A stretch of DNA of 64,000 nucleotides from Eutreptiella sp. 'Long Island Sound 2002'. Its lineage: Eukaryota > Euglenozoa > Euglenophyceae > Eutreptiales > Eutreptiaceae. The position numbers and the translations under genes are program-made. The stretch is from positions 125,780,899 to 125,844,898 of the forward strand of contig OZ038380.1 in assembly GCA_964036045.1 (NCBI GenBank), read 5' to 3'. Below, piece by piece: positions 10,916 through 20,791 of this stretch. The notes below the pieces were generated by a model. That model did not search any database. It was not told the origin of the DNA and saw only the letters and a program-made list of their open reading frames with translations. Within the stretch, counting starts at the first letter, position 1. The number at the start of each line of letters is the position of its first letter.

Positions 10916-11450
10916 AGAAGAGAGCGTGGACATACGGCGGTGGCGGGCGTGGCGGCGCCTTGGGGAGCGGGAGCGGCAGTGGCGGGGGCTCGGGGTGGAG
11001 GACGGGTACGGGCGGCGGGGGGAATGAATTGCCCTGTGGGACTTGTGGGGGGAGGGGGAGGTGGACATGGGACGGCGGTGGCGTGCGTGGCGGCGCCTGG
11101 GAGAGCGGGAGCGGAGGTGGCGGGGGCTGGGGGTGGAGGGCTGGTACGGGCGGCGGGGGGAACGGGTAGTCCTGTGGGTCTTGTGGGGGGAGGGGGGGGT
11201 GGACATGGCGCGGCGTAGGCGTGTGTGGCGTCGCCTGGGGGAGCGGTCGCGGCGGTGGCGGAGTCTCGCGGGGGAGGACGGATACGGGCGGCCGGGGGAA
11301 TGGGTAGCCCTTTTGGACTCGTGGGGGGAGGGGGAGGTGGACATGGGGCGGCGGTGGCGCGTGTGGTGGCGCCCGGGGGAGGGGGAGCGGCGGGAGCGGG
11401 GCCCTGGGGGGTCCTGGTGGCGCCTTGGGGAGCGGGAGCGGCGCGAGTGA
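10916..11450 (-). repeat. 138-bp tandem repeat encoding SR-like 46-residue units
   Basis: The anchor GTGGACATGG (plus strand) occurs at 11061, 11199 and 11337, exactly 138 bp apart, with a diverged unit at 10925. Since 138 is 46 codons, the repeat stays in frame on the minus strand. Each unit carries RSRSPRRRHARHRRPMSTSP or a close variant. A second copy of this region (17356 onward) keeps about two units. Confidence 0.85.
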
Positions 11451-12193
11451 GCAGCTGAAGCCTGGTGGTGGTGTGGGGAGCGCGAGCGCAGGGTATGGGT
11501 GTGCCGTGCGGGGGGGGAGTGGGTGCGCCGCCGTTTGCGGCACCGGGCCTCATTGCGGGGTGAGGAGTCAGTCCAGTCAGGAGGTGTAGGCGGGTCTTGG
11601 GGGGCCTCGCGTGGTGCCGCCTGGTACTTGGGGGGGGCGGGGGGACAGGGTTTCCCGCCCACCATGGATCTGCCGCGTAGGGGTGCGGCGGCGGCGGCTG
11701 GTGGTATGGGTCGTCTGACTGTCCCCGGTGGGCCGGGGCCCGAGGGGCCCCTTCGGCATGGACGTGGTGGTTGGGTGCATACGGTTCCTGGTACGGGGGG
11801 GGGGGGGCCTGGTGGTAGGCGAGGTATGGGGGTGGAGCGCCCGGTTGCTGCCGTCCCACAAGCTGGTGCTGCTCGTGCTCGGGGGTTGGTGGCCCGGTGG
11901 GGTAAGGTGCCGGGCAGTGGTAGTGGTGGGGGTGGTGTTGGTTGTGGTGGTGGTGGTGGTTGTGGGGCCGTTGGTGCTGGTGGTGCTGGCAGTGGTGGGG
12001 ATGGGGGTGCGGGTATGGCCCTGGGACTCCTTGTGGATATTCTGGTCCCCAGGCCGGGGGTGGGGGGTCGGGCATCGTGTGCAATCCCTTGGGCCGCTTA
12101 ACAGTGACTGAGGTCGAGGGGTCCCGCGTCCTTGGGTCGGTCTGGGCGGCGGCGGTGGTGGTTTGTGGGGGCTGGATGACAGGGCGCTTGGAG
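11124..12193. repeat. Direct repeat X' (about 1.07 kb), partner of 17356-18392
   Basis: Nearly identical (about 99% outside small indels) to 17356-18392, in the same orientation. It is part of the alpha ORF_B coding region. Between the two copies lies a 5,162-bp block (R570, Sat65-A, low-complexity DNA and an A+T/CpG-rich island). The two copies together cover all of ORF_B, as if the block had been placed inside the gene with a kilobase-size duplication. Confidence 0.88.
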
Positions 12194-12766
12194 GTAGGTA
12201 GGCAGGTATCTTCGGGAGCTCGGGATGCCTCCTTTGACGGTGCAGGAAGAAGGTCTTACCAAGGGGACGTCCTGTCCCTCCCACTGCCCTATGTTAGGTG
12301 CCTCTTGAGCCGCTCCCGCATGTGCTTGGGAAGGCATTGTCGCGGCCACCCGGTCCATGTGTCCCAGGTGGGAGGGTGTCCCCACATGTGTCCATGAGTA
12401 GGGCCACATGCCCCCTCCTTCGGGCGGCAGCTCTGGGGGCTGCCCAGCCGTGTGGAGTATCTCTCACCACAAGGGGTATCGCTCCCGCTTGTCTACGGTA
12501 CGACCGCCTCACCCTTGTGGCTTGAGTTGCGGGGCCGCTCCGCTTGGCAGGCGACCCCCTCCTGGACTGTGTACCGGCTCGCCTGTCACCGGTTGCATCC
12601 ATGGCTCCGGGTGACGTTTGCCATGGTCCCCGATGCAGCCTGGCCGGGCTCGGACCAGCAGCCTTGGAGTACCGCTCCTGCCACTGGCCCGGTGGGTCGG
12701 CGCGGTCGCCCCAGTGTGTCCGACCCATGGGGTGTTGGTTCTTTCCTGTCCCCCGGCCGCCCTACG
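12194..12766 (-). repeat. R570 dispersed repeat, minus-oriented copy
   Basis: Opens with GTAGGTAGGCAGGTATC (the reverse of the (CCTA)n end) directly against ORF_B sequence, and ends directly against the first Sat65-A unit. It corresponds to the copies at 24396-24962 and 28411-28977 along its length, and to the reverse complement of 1-505. Confidence 0.9.
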
Positions 12767-14717
12767 TGTGTGCGGTGTCCTGGGCCTCCCGGCTCCTGTT
12801 CGGCGGTGTGCCCGCTCGGTGTGTTGTGTTGGGTGTGCGGTGTCCTGGGCCTCCCGGCTCCTGTTCACCGGTGTGCCCGCTCGGTGTGGTGTGTTGCGTG
12901 TGCGGTGTCCTGGGCCTCCCGGCACCTGTTCACCGGTGCGCCCGCTCGGTGTGTTGTGTTGCGTGTGCGGTGTCCTGGGCCTCCCGGCTCCTGTTCACCG
13001 GTGTGCCCGCTCGGTGTGTTGTGTTGCGTGTGCGGTGTCCTGGGCCTCCCAGCTCCTGTTCACCGGTGTGCCCGCTCGGTGTGTTGTGTTGCGTGTGCGG
13101 TGTCCTGCATCTCCCGGCTCCTGTTCACCGGTGTGCCCGCTCGGTGTGTTGTGTTGCGTGTGCGGTGTCCTGGGCCTCCCGGCTCCTGTTCACCGGTGCG
13201 CCCGCTCGGTGTGTTGTGTTGCGTGTGCGGTGTCCTGGGCCTCCCGGCTCCTGGTCACCGGTGTGCCTGCTCGGTGTGTTGTTTTGCGTGTGCGGTGTCC
13301 TGGGCCTCCCGGCTCCTGTTCACCGGTGTGCCTGCTCGGTGTGTTGTGTTGCGTGTGCGGTGTCCTGGGCCTCCCGGCTCCTGTTCACCGGTGTGCCCGC
13401 TCGGTGTGTTGTGTTGCGTGTGCGGTGTCCTGGGCCTCCCGGCTCCTGTTCACCGGTGTGCCCGCTCGGTGTGTTGTGTTGGGTGTGCGGTGTCCTCGGC
13501 CTTCTGGCTCCTGTTCACCGGTGTGCCCGCCCGGTGTGTTGTGTTGCGTGTGCGGTGTCCTGGGCCTCCCGGCTCCCGTTCACCGGTGTGCCCGCTCGGT
13601 GTGTTGTGTTGCGTGTGCGGTGTCCTGGGCCTCCCGGCTCCTGTTCACCGGTGTGCCTGCTCGGTGTGTTGTGTTGCGTGTGCGGTGTCCTGGGCCTCCC
13701 CGCTCCTGTTCACCGTCGCGCCCGCTCGGTGTGTTGTTTTTCGTGTGCGGTGTCCTGGGCCTCCAGGCTCCTGTTCACCGGTGTGCCCGCTCGGTGTGTT
13801 GTGTTGCGTGTGCGGTGTCCTGGGCCTCCCGGCTCCTGTTCACCGGTGTGCCCGCTCGGTGTGTTGTTTTGCGTGTGCGGTGTCCTGGGCCTCCCGGCTC
13901 CTGTTCACCGGTGTGCCCGCTCGATGTGGTGTGTTGCGTGTGCGGTGTCCTGGGCCTCCCGGCTCCTGTTCACCAGTGCGCCCGCTCGGTGTGTTGTGTT
14001 GCGTGTGCGGTGTCCTGGGCCTCCCGGCCCCTGTTCACCGGTGTGCCCGCTCGGTGTGTTGTGTTGCGTGTGTGGTGTCCTGGGCCTCCCGGCTCCTGTT
14101 CACCGGTGTGCCCGCTCGGTGTGTTGTTTTGCGTGTGCGGTGTCCTGGGCCTCCCGGCTCCTGTTCACCGGTGTGCCCGCTCGATGTGGTGTGTTGCGTG
14201 TGCGGTGTCCTGGGCCTCCCGGCTCCTGTTCACCGGTGCGCCCGCTCGGTGTGTTGTGTTGCGTGTGCGGTGTCCTGGGCCTCCCGGCCCCTGTTCACCG
14301 GTGTGCCCGCTCGGTGTTTTGTGTTGCGTGTCCGGTGTCCTGGGCCTCCCGGCTCCTGTTCACCGGTGTGCCCGCCCGGTGTGTTGTGTTGCGTGTGCGG
14401 TGTCCTGGGCCTCCCGGCTCCTGTTCACCGGTGTGCCCGCTCGGTGTGTTGTGTTGCGTGTGCGGTGTCCTGGGCCTCCCGGCTCCTGTTCACCGGTGTG
14501 CCTGCTCGGTGTGTTGTGTTGCGTGTGCGGAGTCCTGGGCCTCCCGGCTCCTGTTCACCGTCGCGCCCGCTCGGTGTGTTGTTTTTCGTGTGCAGTGTCC
14601 TGGGCCTCCAGGCTCCTGTTCACCGGTGTGCCCGCTCGTAGTGTTGTGTTGCGTGTGCGGTGTCCTGGGCCTCCCGGCTCCTGTTCACCGGTGTGCCCGC
14701 TCGGTGTGTTGTGTTGC
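12767..14717 (+). repeat. Sat65-A: 65-bp satellite, 30 units
   Basis: The anchor GGTGTCC starts at 12774 and again at 14659, exactly 29 x 65 bp later, so the array keeps perfect register over 30 units. All three plus frames stay open because the unit has no stop in any frame and 65 is not a multiple of 3. Variants reveal internal block duplication. CGATGTGGTG recurs 260 bp (4 units) apart near 13921 and 14181. CCCGCCCGG at 13526 and 14371, and a GTCGCGCCC variant near 13706 and 14551, recur 845 bp (13 units) apart. It is more homogeneous than arrays B-G. Confidence 0.95.
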
Positions 14718-14735
14718 TGTGCGGGGCGTCGCTGC

Positions 14736-14955
14736 GGGGCGCTCACACGTCCATCCGGACGGCGGCTATCGTAGCCGGCAGGGGCTGGGTACCCTCCGGG
14801 CGCACACACGTCCATCCGGACGGCGGCTGTTCGTAGCCGGCAGGGGCTGGGTACCCTCCGGGCGCGCACTCGTCCATCCGGACGGCGGCTGTTCGTAGCC
14901 GGCAGGGGCTGGGTACCCTCCAGGCGCGCACTCGTCCATCCGGACGGCGGCTGGC
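14736..14955. repeat. 62-bp tandem repeat, about 3.5 copies
   Basis: CGTCCATCCGGACGGCGGCT starts at 14748, 14809, 14871 and 14933, giving spacings of 61, 62 and 62 bp. Each unit contains the palindrome CGTCCATCCGGACGG-like core and GGCAGGGGCTGGGTACCCTC. It abuts the end of Sat65-A. Confidence 0.9.
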
Positions 14956-16739
14956 GTGCGTGTGCGTGCTCTTTGTGGCCAGGTCGGGCGGGCCGGCCTC
15001 CCGGGCGCGTTGTGGTGCGCCTCACCTTTTCCTTTGGCCGCTTTGTCTTTCTGCTTTGCTTGGCCCCCTCCAGGCTTGGGTTGCCCCCCTCTCTCTCGCT
15101 GCCCTTGCCGTTCCTCGTTGCCTTGGCGCTGTGCTTTGGTTGTTCTTCTCGGCCACCCGCTGCCTGGCTCTTCGTGCGCTCGCGCCTCGTTTGTGTCTCC
15201 CGCTCGGCCGTTGGCCGCTCTTTGGTGGTTTCTTCCCCCCCCCCCTCCCTTTTTGTGTCTCGCGGTTTTCGGCGCTCCTGCTTGGTGCCTTGGTGTTGTT
15301 TCTTTTTTCTTTTTTTCTTTTTTTTTTTTTCTTCCCCTTCTCCCCTTGTGCGCCCCCGTTGTCTCCGGCTTTCTCTGGTTTCTGGCCCCGGGTGCCCTGG
15401 GCCTCGGTGCTGTGCGTTGTTTGCTTTGTTGGACCTCCGCCTCCCGGCTCTCCGTGCGCTTGTCCCTCTTTCGTGCTTTCCGCCTGGCTGGTGGTTGCTC
15501 CCCGTCGGTTGCTGCCCCCCCCCCCCCCTTTTGTCTCGCGGTTTTCGTCGCTGCCGCTCGGTGCTGTGTTGTGCTGTGCATCCCTGGGTGCGGTGCTGCG
15601 CCGCGCGTTGTGTCCTCCGGTGTTGTGCTGTCCTGTGCTGTGTTGTGCTCGTTGGGTGCCGCTGCTTGTTGCGCCGTGCCCTCTGGCGCTGCCCGCTGCC
15701 CTGGGGCCCTGTGCTCTGCGGCGCTGCGTTTTGCGGTGTTCCCCCGTGCTGTGTGTGTTTTGTCGTGGCGCGGTGGCGCGCGCTGTTGTCGCTCTGCTTT
15801 GTGCTGTGTGTGTCCCGGGCTGCTGTGCTGTGCGTTCCCTGTCCTCTCCGCTCTGTGCGGTGCTGTGCTTCGCTGTGCTGGTGCGCTCGCGTTGTGCTGT
15901 TCGTGTGGTGCGTGCTGTTGCTGGCGCCTGGTGCTGTGGTGTGCCGTGGTGCGGTGCTGGGTCTGGTGGCCCGTGGTTGTCTGCTGGTGGCGTGTCTCGG
16001 TGTCGGTGTCCCTGTCTGGCCGCGTGGTCTGTTTCCCTGTGGTTGGTGTGGTTTGCTGTGGTGCCCTGCTTTCCTGTGTCGTGTTCTGTGGTGCTGTGCT
16101 GTCGCGTGGTGTTGTGCTGTTGTGCTCTGCTGTCGTGTTGCGGTGCTGTTGGGGCTTGCTTTGCCCTCCTGTGGGCTGTCGTGCTGTGCTGTGCTGTGCT
16201 GTGTTGTGCTGTTGGTTGGCTGTGCTGTTTTTTGCCCGGTGGTGGTGTCTGCGTGCTGTGGTGCTCTTTTCCTCGTGCTGTGCGTTCCCTGTCTTCTCCG
16301 CTCTGTGCGCTGCGGTGCCTTGTTGTGCTGGCTGTGGTGCCCTGCTTCCCTGTGTCGTGTGCTGTGGCGCTGTGCTGTCGTGAGGTGCTGTGCTGTCGTG
16401 CTCTGCTGTCGTTTTGCGGTGCTGTTTGTGTTTGCTTTGCCCTCCTGCGGCCCGTCGTGCGGCGCCAGTGTCGTCTGCGCTGTTGTTGGTGCCTCGTGCT
16501 GTGGCGTGTCCCTGTGCGTTGTGGTGTCTCCCTGGGCGTTCTGCGGTGTGGTGGTGCTGCTCTGGTGTGTCGGGGTGTTTTGCTGTGCTGTGCGTTGTGC
16601 TGTGCTGTCCTGCGCCCTGTGCCGTGTCCTGCGGTGCCGTGCTGCCCTGCGGTGCTGTGCTGGTTGGCTGTGCTGTGCGGTTGTCTGCGCTGCTGGTGTT
16701 TGTATTTCCTTTTGTCCTCTTTTCCTTTGCCAAAAACCC
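14956..16739. other. Low-complexity block: polypyrimidine tract and degenerate GTGCT pentamers
   Basis: Contains a ~49-base pure pyrimidine tract at 15299-15347, a second C-run near 15514-15530, and from about 15560 to 16690 a degenerate pentanucleotide repeat (GTGCT/GTGTT). There are internal direct repeats: 16047-16190 resembles 16330-16460, and 15823 onward resembles 16278 onward. Frames of 475-741 codons are open on both strands, which is expected for stop-poor simple sequence. No gene is supported. Confidence 0.7.
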
Positions 16740-17355
16740 CTGCTGTTTCGCCGTGCCTTTGAAAACTGCCTGAAAACCAAAAAATTAAAATGTTTCTCTT
16801 TAGAAAATCAAACTCTACGCAACTCACGCACGCAGGCAAGCAGCAATACCAAGGTGAAATTTTTGACTTACGTGTTGCCACGCGACCGCGAAGATGGTGG
16901 TCTTGCTTGCTAGGGGTTGACCGCTTTTCCCCCAGGGCCGGTCGCCTAAGCTGACGAAAAGGGGTGAGGGGGGGCAGGAGGGAGGGGAGGTAGGTGCATG
17001 GAGAAGGAAAGAAAAGGAAGAGAAGCAGGGCGAAGGGACGCGGCGGCTTAAAAAAACGTTTCGAGTTTTACGTGCTGCTCGCGACACGTTTTGCTTTGCG
17101 CCTACGGCTAGTTAGACGACGAGAGGGACGGCGTTAGGGTCCTACGAGCGTTACGGTTGTTACGGCGCTAACTATTCACCTATTTCACGTCGTAAAATTT
17201 CTCGTCACGTTTTTACGCGTTTCGCAGCGCGCTTTTTGGCCTAAGCTTTTTTATGCTAATTAGCTTTATTTTCAGCTATTCAGAAAATTTTTGCGTCGTG
17301 TTTTACCCTTCTTTTTATTTCGTTCTGGGACAGGACCCAAGCGCGCGACATGCTT
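16740..17355. other. Unique A+T- and CpG-rich island
   Basis: About 600 bp whose composition differs sharply from both neighbours. There are many TTACG, ACGTTTT and CGTTACGG words, A/T runs, and a purine-rich tract near 16960-17035. Its right edge cuts into the alpha ORF_B repeat at 17356. I see no frame with a recognisable product. It may be the end of another mobile element or a fragment of unrelated DNA captured with the satellite block. Confidence 0.5.
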
Positions 17356-18392
17356 GGGCTGGGGGTGGAGGGCTGGTACGGGCGGCGGGGGGAACGGGTA
17401 GTCCTGTGGGTCTCGTGGGGGGAGGGGGGGGGTGGACATGGCGCGGCGTAGGCGTGTGTGGCGTCGCCCGGGGGAGCGGTCGCGGCGGTGGCGGGGTCTC
17501 GCGGGGGAGGACGGATACGGGTGGCCGGGGGAATGGGTAGCCCTTTTGGACTCGTGGGGGGAGGGGGAGGTGGACATGGGGCGGCGGTGGCGCGTGTGGT
17601 GGCGCCCGGGGGAGGGGGAGCGGCGGGAGCGGGGCCCTGGGGGGTCCTGGTGGCGCCTTGGGGAGCGGGAGCGGCGCGAGTGAGCAGCTGAAGCCTGGTG
17701 GTGGTGTGGGGAGCGCGAGCGCAGGGTATGGGTGTGCTGTGCGGGGGGGGAGTGGGTGCGCCGCCGTTTGCGGCACCGGGCCTCATTGCGGGGTGAGGAG
17801 TCAGTCCAGTCAGGAGGTGTAGGCGGGTCTTGGGGGGCCTCGCGTGGTGCCGCCTGGTACTTGGGGGGGGGGGGGGAAGGTTTCCCGCCCACCATGGATC
17901 TGCCGCGTAGGGGTGCGGCGGCGGCGGCTGGTGGTATGGGTCGTCTGACTGTCTCCGGTGGGCCGGGGCCCGAGGGGCCCCTTCGGCATGGACGTGGTGG
18001 TTGGGTGCATACGGTTCCTGGTACGGGGGGGGGGTGGCCCCTGGTGGTAGGCGAGGTATGGGGGTGGAGCGCCCGGTTGCTGCCGTCCCATAAGCTGGTG
18101 CTGCTCGTGCTCGGGGGTTGGTGGCCCGGTGGGGTAAGGTGCCGGGCAGTGGTAGTTGTGGGGGTGGTGTTGGTGCTGGTGGTGCTGGCAGTGGTGGGGA
18201 TGGGGGTGCGGGTATGGCCCTGGGACTCCTTGTGGATATTCCGGTCCCCAGGGTGGGGGTGGGGGGTCGGGCATCGTGTGCAATCCCTTGGGCCGCTTAA
18301 CAGTGACTGAGGTCGAGGGGTCCCGCGTCCTTGGGTCGGTCTGGGCGGCGGCGGTGGTGGTTTGTGGGGGCTGGATGACAGGGCGCTTGGAG
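17356..18392. repeat. Direct repeat X (about 1.04 kb), partner of 11124-12193
   Basis: Differs from its partner by about ten substitutions, length changes in G-runs, and loss of a short GGT-rich stretch near 18165. Its left edge (17356) joins the A+T/CpG-rich island. Its right edge continues uninterrupted into ORF_B, whereas the partner is cut there by R570. Confidence 0.88.
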
Positions 18393-20791
18393 ATGGGGAT
18401 GTGGACGAGGGTTTGGACGGGGTTGTGTTGGGTGGCCGCCTCTTGGGTTGCGGCGGCTGCTGGGGGGACGGGGGCTTGGCTAGTTGTTGGGGGGGGGTCC
18501 TGGTTGGGGTTAGGGTGTTGGTTGTCGTGCTGTTGCTGGTGGTGTGATCGTTTATGGCGCCAGCTTGGGTTTGGGGCCGGGTTTTGGGCTGGGGTCTGGT
18601 TTGAGGTTGAGGAGGACCTCGGTCTGGAGGTGCGAGGGCGCCGCTGCCGGGTTGGGGGGTTTCCCGGTGTGCTGCCAGGGTGCCTCGGCCGCCTGTGTGA
18701 GGGTCGGGGGGCCCCTGCTTGCCTGGCTTGCGGCCGCAGGTTTGGCTTTGGCCGTGACCTTGTGGATGAGGTCGGCGGGGAGGGGGGGGTCAGAGGAGGA
18801 GGTGGAGGACGTTGATGAGGATGAGGACGAGGAAGAAGTGGTTGTTTTGGGGGACGCAGGTTGCGCTGTGATGCGGGGGGTTGCAGGCTTTTGGGCGGCG
18901 GCTTCTGCTGCGGCCACGGCGGGGAGGATGGAGGGCATGTCCTCGGGCTGCAGGTCGGGGGTGGGTGGCTGGGGAGGCCCGATCGTGACCTGGCAGCCGG
19001 GCGGGCCGATCTGGTCGGCAACGGCGGGGGACGGAGGCGCGGGGCTGCAGTCTTCGCCTTCTGGGCTTGGCTTGGCCGGGGTCCTGCATTGTGTGGGGTT
19101 CTGTGGGTTGGCGTCCGCGAGGGGATTCAGTTCGCGTCGGCTGCATTTTGGGGGCCGGGGGGGGTGGGCCTGGGTTTTCTGGGGTCTGTGCGGGGGGCGT
19201 GTGCGGGCCACTGGGCGGTGTGGGCTTGCCGTGGGGCGTGGGGCTCCCCGCGGCGGGTGTGTGCAGGTTGTCGTGTGTGGTGGGTGGCGAGGGGTGTCCG
19301 GCGGGTGGATCTGTGGCGGGCGTGTGCTGTTGTTTGGGCGTTGGGGGAGGCCCGTGTCACGGGGCCCGGGGGTGCGCGCATTGGTGGGCGTGTGTGGGCC
19401 ACCGAGTGGGAAGCGGGGGGGAAGGGGCATGGGCGGGGATTGCACAGGGGGGGGTGTTGTGTCGGTGTATCTCTCCGCTTGCAGCGGCGCACTTGTGTGG
19501 TCAGTTGTAGACCGGGCGGTTTTGAGGAGAAGCTTGCCTTTTTCCGCGGCCGGGGCAAGGATTTCCCAGACGAGCGTGCGTATTTGGTGCACCTCTTGGT
19601 CAGTGGTGGGAAGAGGGTATTCTGGCTCCGGGCTAAGGCCCACGCGGCGGAGGATCCTGTGGATGGCCTGGTATCCGCAGGTGAGGGAGTGCTGTGGCCT
19701 AGGGGGGGGGGTCCTTGGGCGTGTCTGGGCCTGCCTCAATTTGTGTGTGGGCGGTGGGGATGGCCCAAATCTAGGGCACAGTCCCCGTGGATGGCCAGCG
19801 GCGCTGGATCCATTTGGCCAGGCAGAGCATGGCCAGTTCCAGGTGGTACCCCGCCTGCCCTGAGGTGATTTGGGCCAGGGCGCGGGCCGGGGGTTTCTCA
19901 CTCGGCTGCAGGACGCCCGTGAGGACTCTGTGCGGGGTGGTGCAGTCCCCTACTGCCCCTGGTGGTGCGGCCCCTGGGGCGAGCATGGTGTCTGTCACTT
20001 TGACGAGCCATTGTGGGCCGGGGTCGTTGCTGTCGCGGCCACTACGTAGTAGTGCCCGCGCTCGAGGACTGTAACCGAGACCTCCGGCGGGGGATTGTAG
20101 CTGTCTGTTGGTGGGGGAGGGAGGTCGTTGTCTGGGGTGCAGAGGCCGGTGGCGCGGAGGGCGGTGTCGCGGGTTGGTGCGGGGGCGAGTTTCCATTGTT
20201 CCGGGTGGTTCGGGTCTGCTGGGTGGTTGTTCTCCGCTGGGACTCGTCGTAGGCGTATGGTCCCTCGACGTGTGACGTTGGTGTCCGTGTCGTGTGTCAG
20301 GGCCTGGCCCTATTCCATGGGGGGGAAGCAGACGTGCTTGCCTTGGGCGTGTTGGCGGGCTCGCCAGAGTATGAGGTCCACGATGGTCTCGTGGAGGCCG
20401 TTGCCTGGGGTGCCCAGGTCCCGAAGGACTGTGACGGTGAGCTTGGTCCAGCTCTCTTGTAGGCGGTACCAGCCTAGGAGGGTGCTTAGGGCCCTGCCTT
20501 GGAGGGTACCTCGGAGGAGGTCGGGGTCGCGGATGGTGGTCGGTGTGAGGGGGGGGGTGCTCCGGGTCCAGGGCAGGCGGGCTGGGCCGGTTGCCGGGGT
20601 CCTGCGCGTCAACGTTGATGTATGGGTGGCCCTGGTTTCGATCGGCCGGGCTGGGCGGTGCCGGGTTGCCTTGTGGGTGAGAGGCGGGCTCTGGGGAGGT
20701 CTGGCGGTGTCTTGGATGCCTGTGGATGGAGATGGGGCCGTGCGTGTGGGGCGCGAAGTTGGTCAGTGGACTTCTGTGTCGTGCACGGCAT
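17356..20791 (-). pseudogene. LINE-alpha ORF_B, N-terminal and middle part (3'-truncated copy)
   Basis: Read from 20791 downward. An ATG lies inside the last ~30 nt of ORF2, so the two reading frames overlap. Bases 20612-20310 encode the block with TPGNGLHETIVDLILWRARQ. Around 20250-19990 lies an EQWKLAPAP...ERGHYYVVAATA segment, and 19870-19830 holds ELAMLCLAKWIQRRW. Bases 19901-18552 then encode 449 uninterrupted codons: a CGYQAIHRILRRVG and VHQIRTLVWEIL region, a Pro-rich middle, a Ser run (TTTSSSSSSSSTSSTSSS) and a PKPGPKPKLAP end. Further on come Gln/Pro-rich and H/P/Y-rich segments and the first SR units, cut at 17356. The blocks align in order with the beta ORF_B at 44560-41955, though strongly diverged. 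I know no matching family. It may be a gag-like RNA-binding protein (inference). Confidence 0.7.

Larger units (their letters stand above)
10483..12193 (-). pseudogene. LINE-alpha ORF_B, C-terminal part (5'-truncated copy)
   Basis: Minus strand, joined at 12193 to R570. In order it encodes an H/P/Y-rich segment (about 12080-11650), then after a frame change at a G-run (11629-11641) an Arg/Ser-rich block with four ~46-residue repeats (about 11440-10900). Next comes LQELRRWARRG (about 10840-10815), then after another frame change MPQAAWEALLCDAVKGL (about 10735-10685). It ends with a Gly/Lys-rich tail closing at 10483. The ELR-WAR and AAWEA-L-DA blocks recur in the beta lineage, so they define a conserved C-terminal domain of unknown function. 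The basic, SR-like middle suggests RNA binding or RNP assembly (inference). The frame breaks may be decay or homopolymer sequencing errors. Confidence 0.7.

Noticed and set aside
12767-14717. CRISPR array
   Set aside because: Units are head-to-tail with no unique spacers, 65 bp long, and no cas genes are present; the setting is eukaryotic.
12452-14898. Three overlapping plus-strand frames of 718-784 codons
   Set aside because: They run through Sat65-A. The 65-bp unit has no stop in any plus frame and is not a multiple of three, so all three frames are open by construction.
14555-16780. Very long frames (up to 741 codons) on both strands, rich in Gln/Thr/His/Arg or Cys/Val/Leu
   Set aside because: Degenerate GTGCT pentamers and G/C/T-rich sequence lack stops. 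Overlapping frames on both strands are equally long, and none has a motif.
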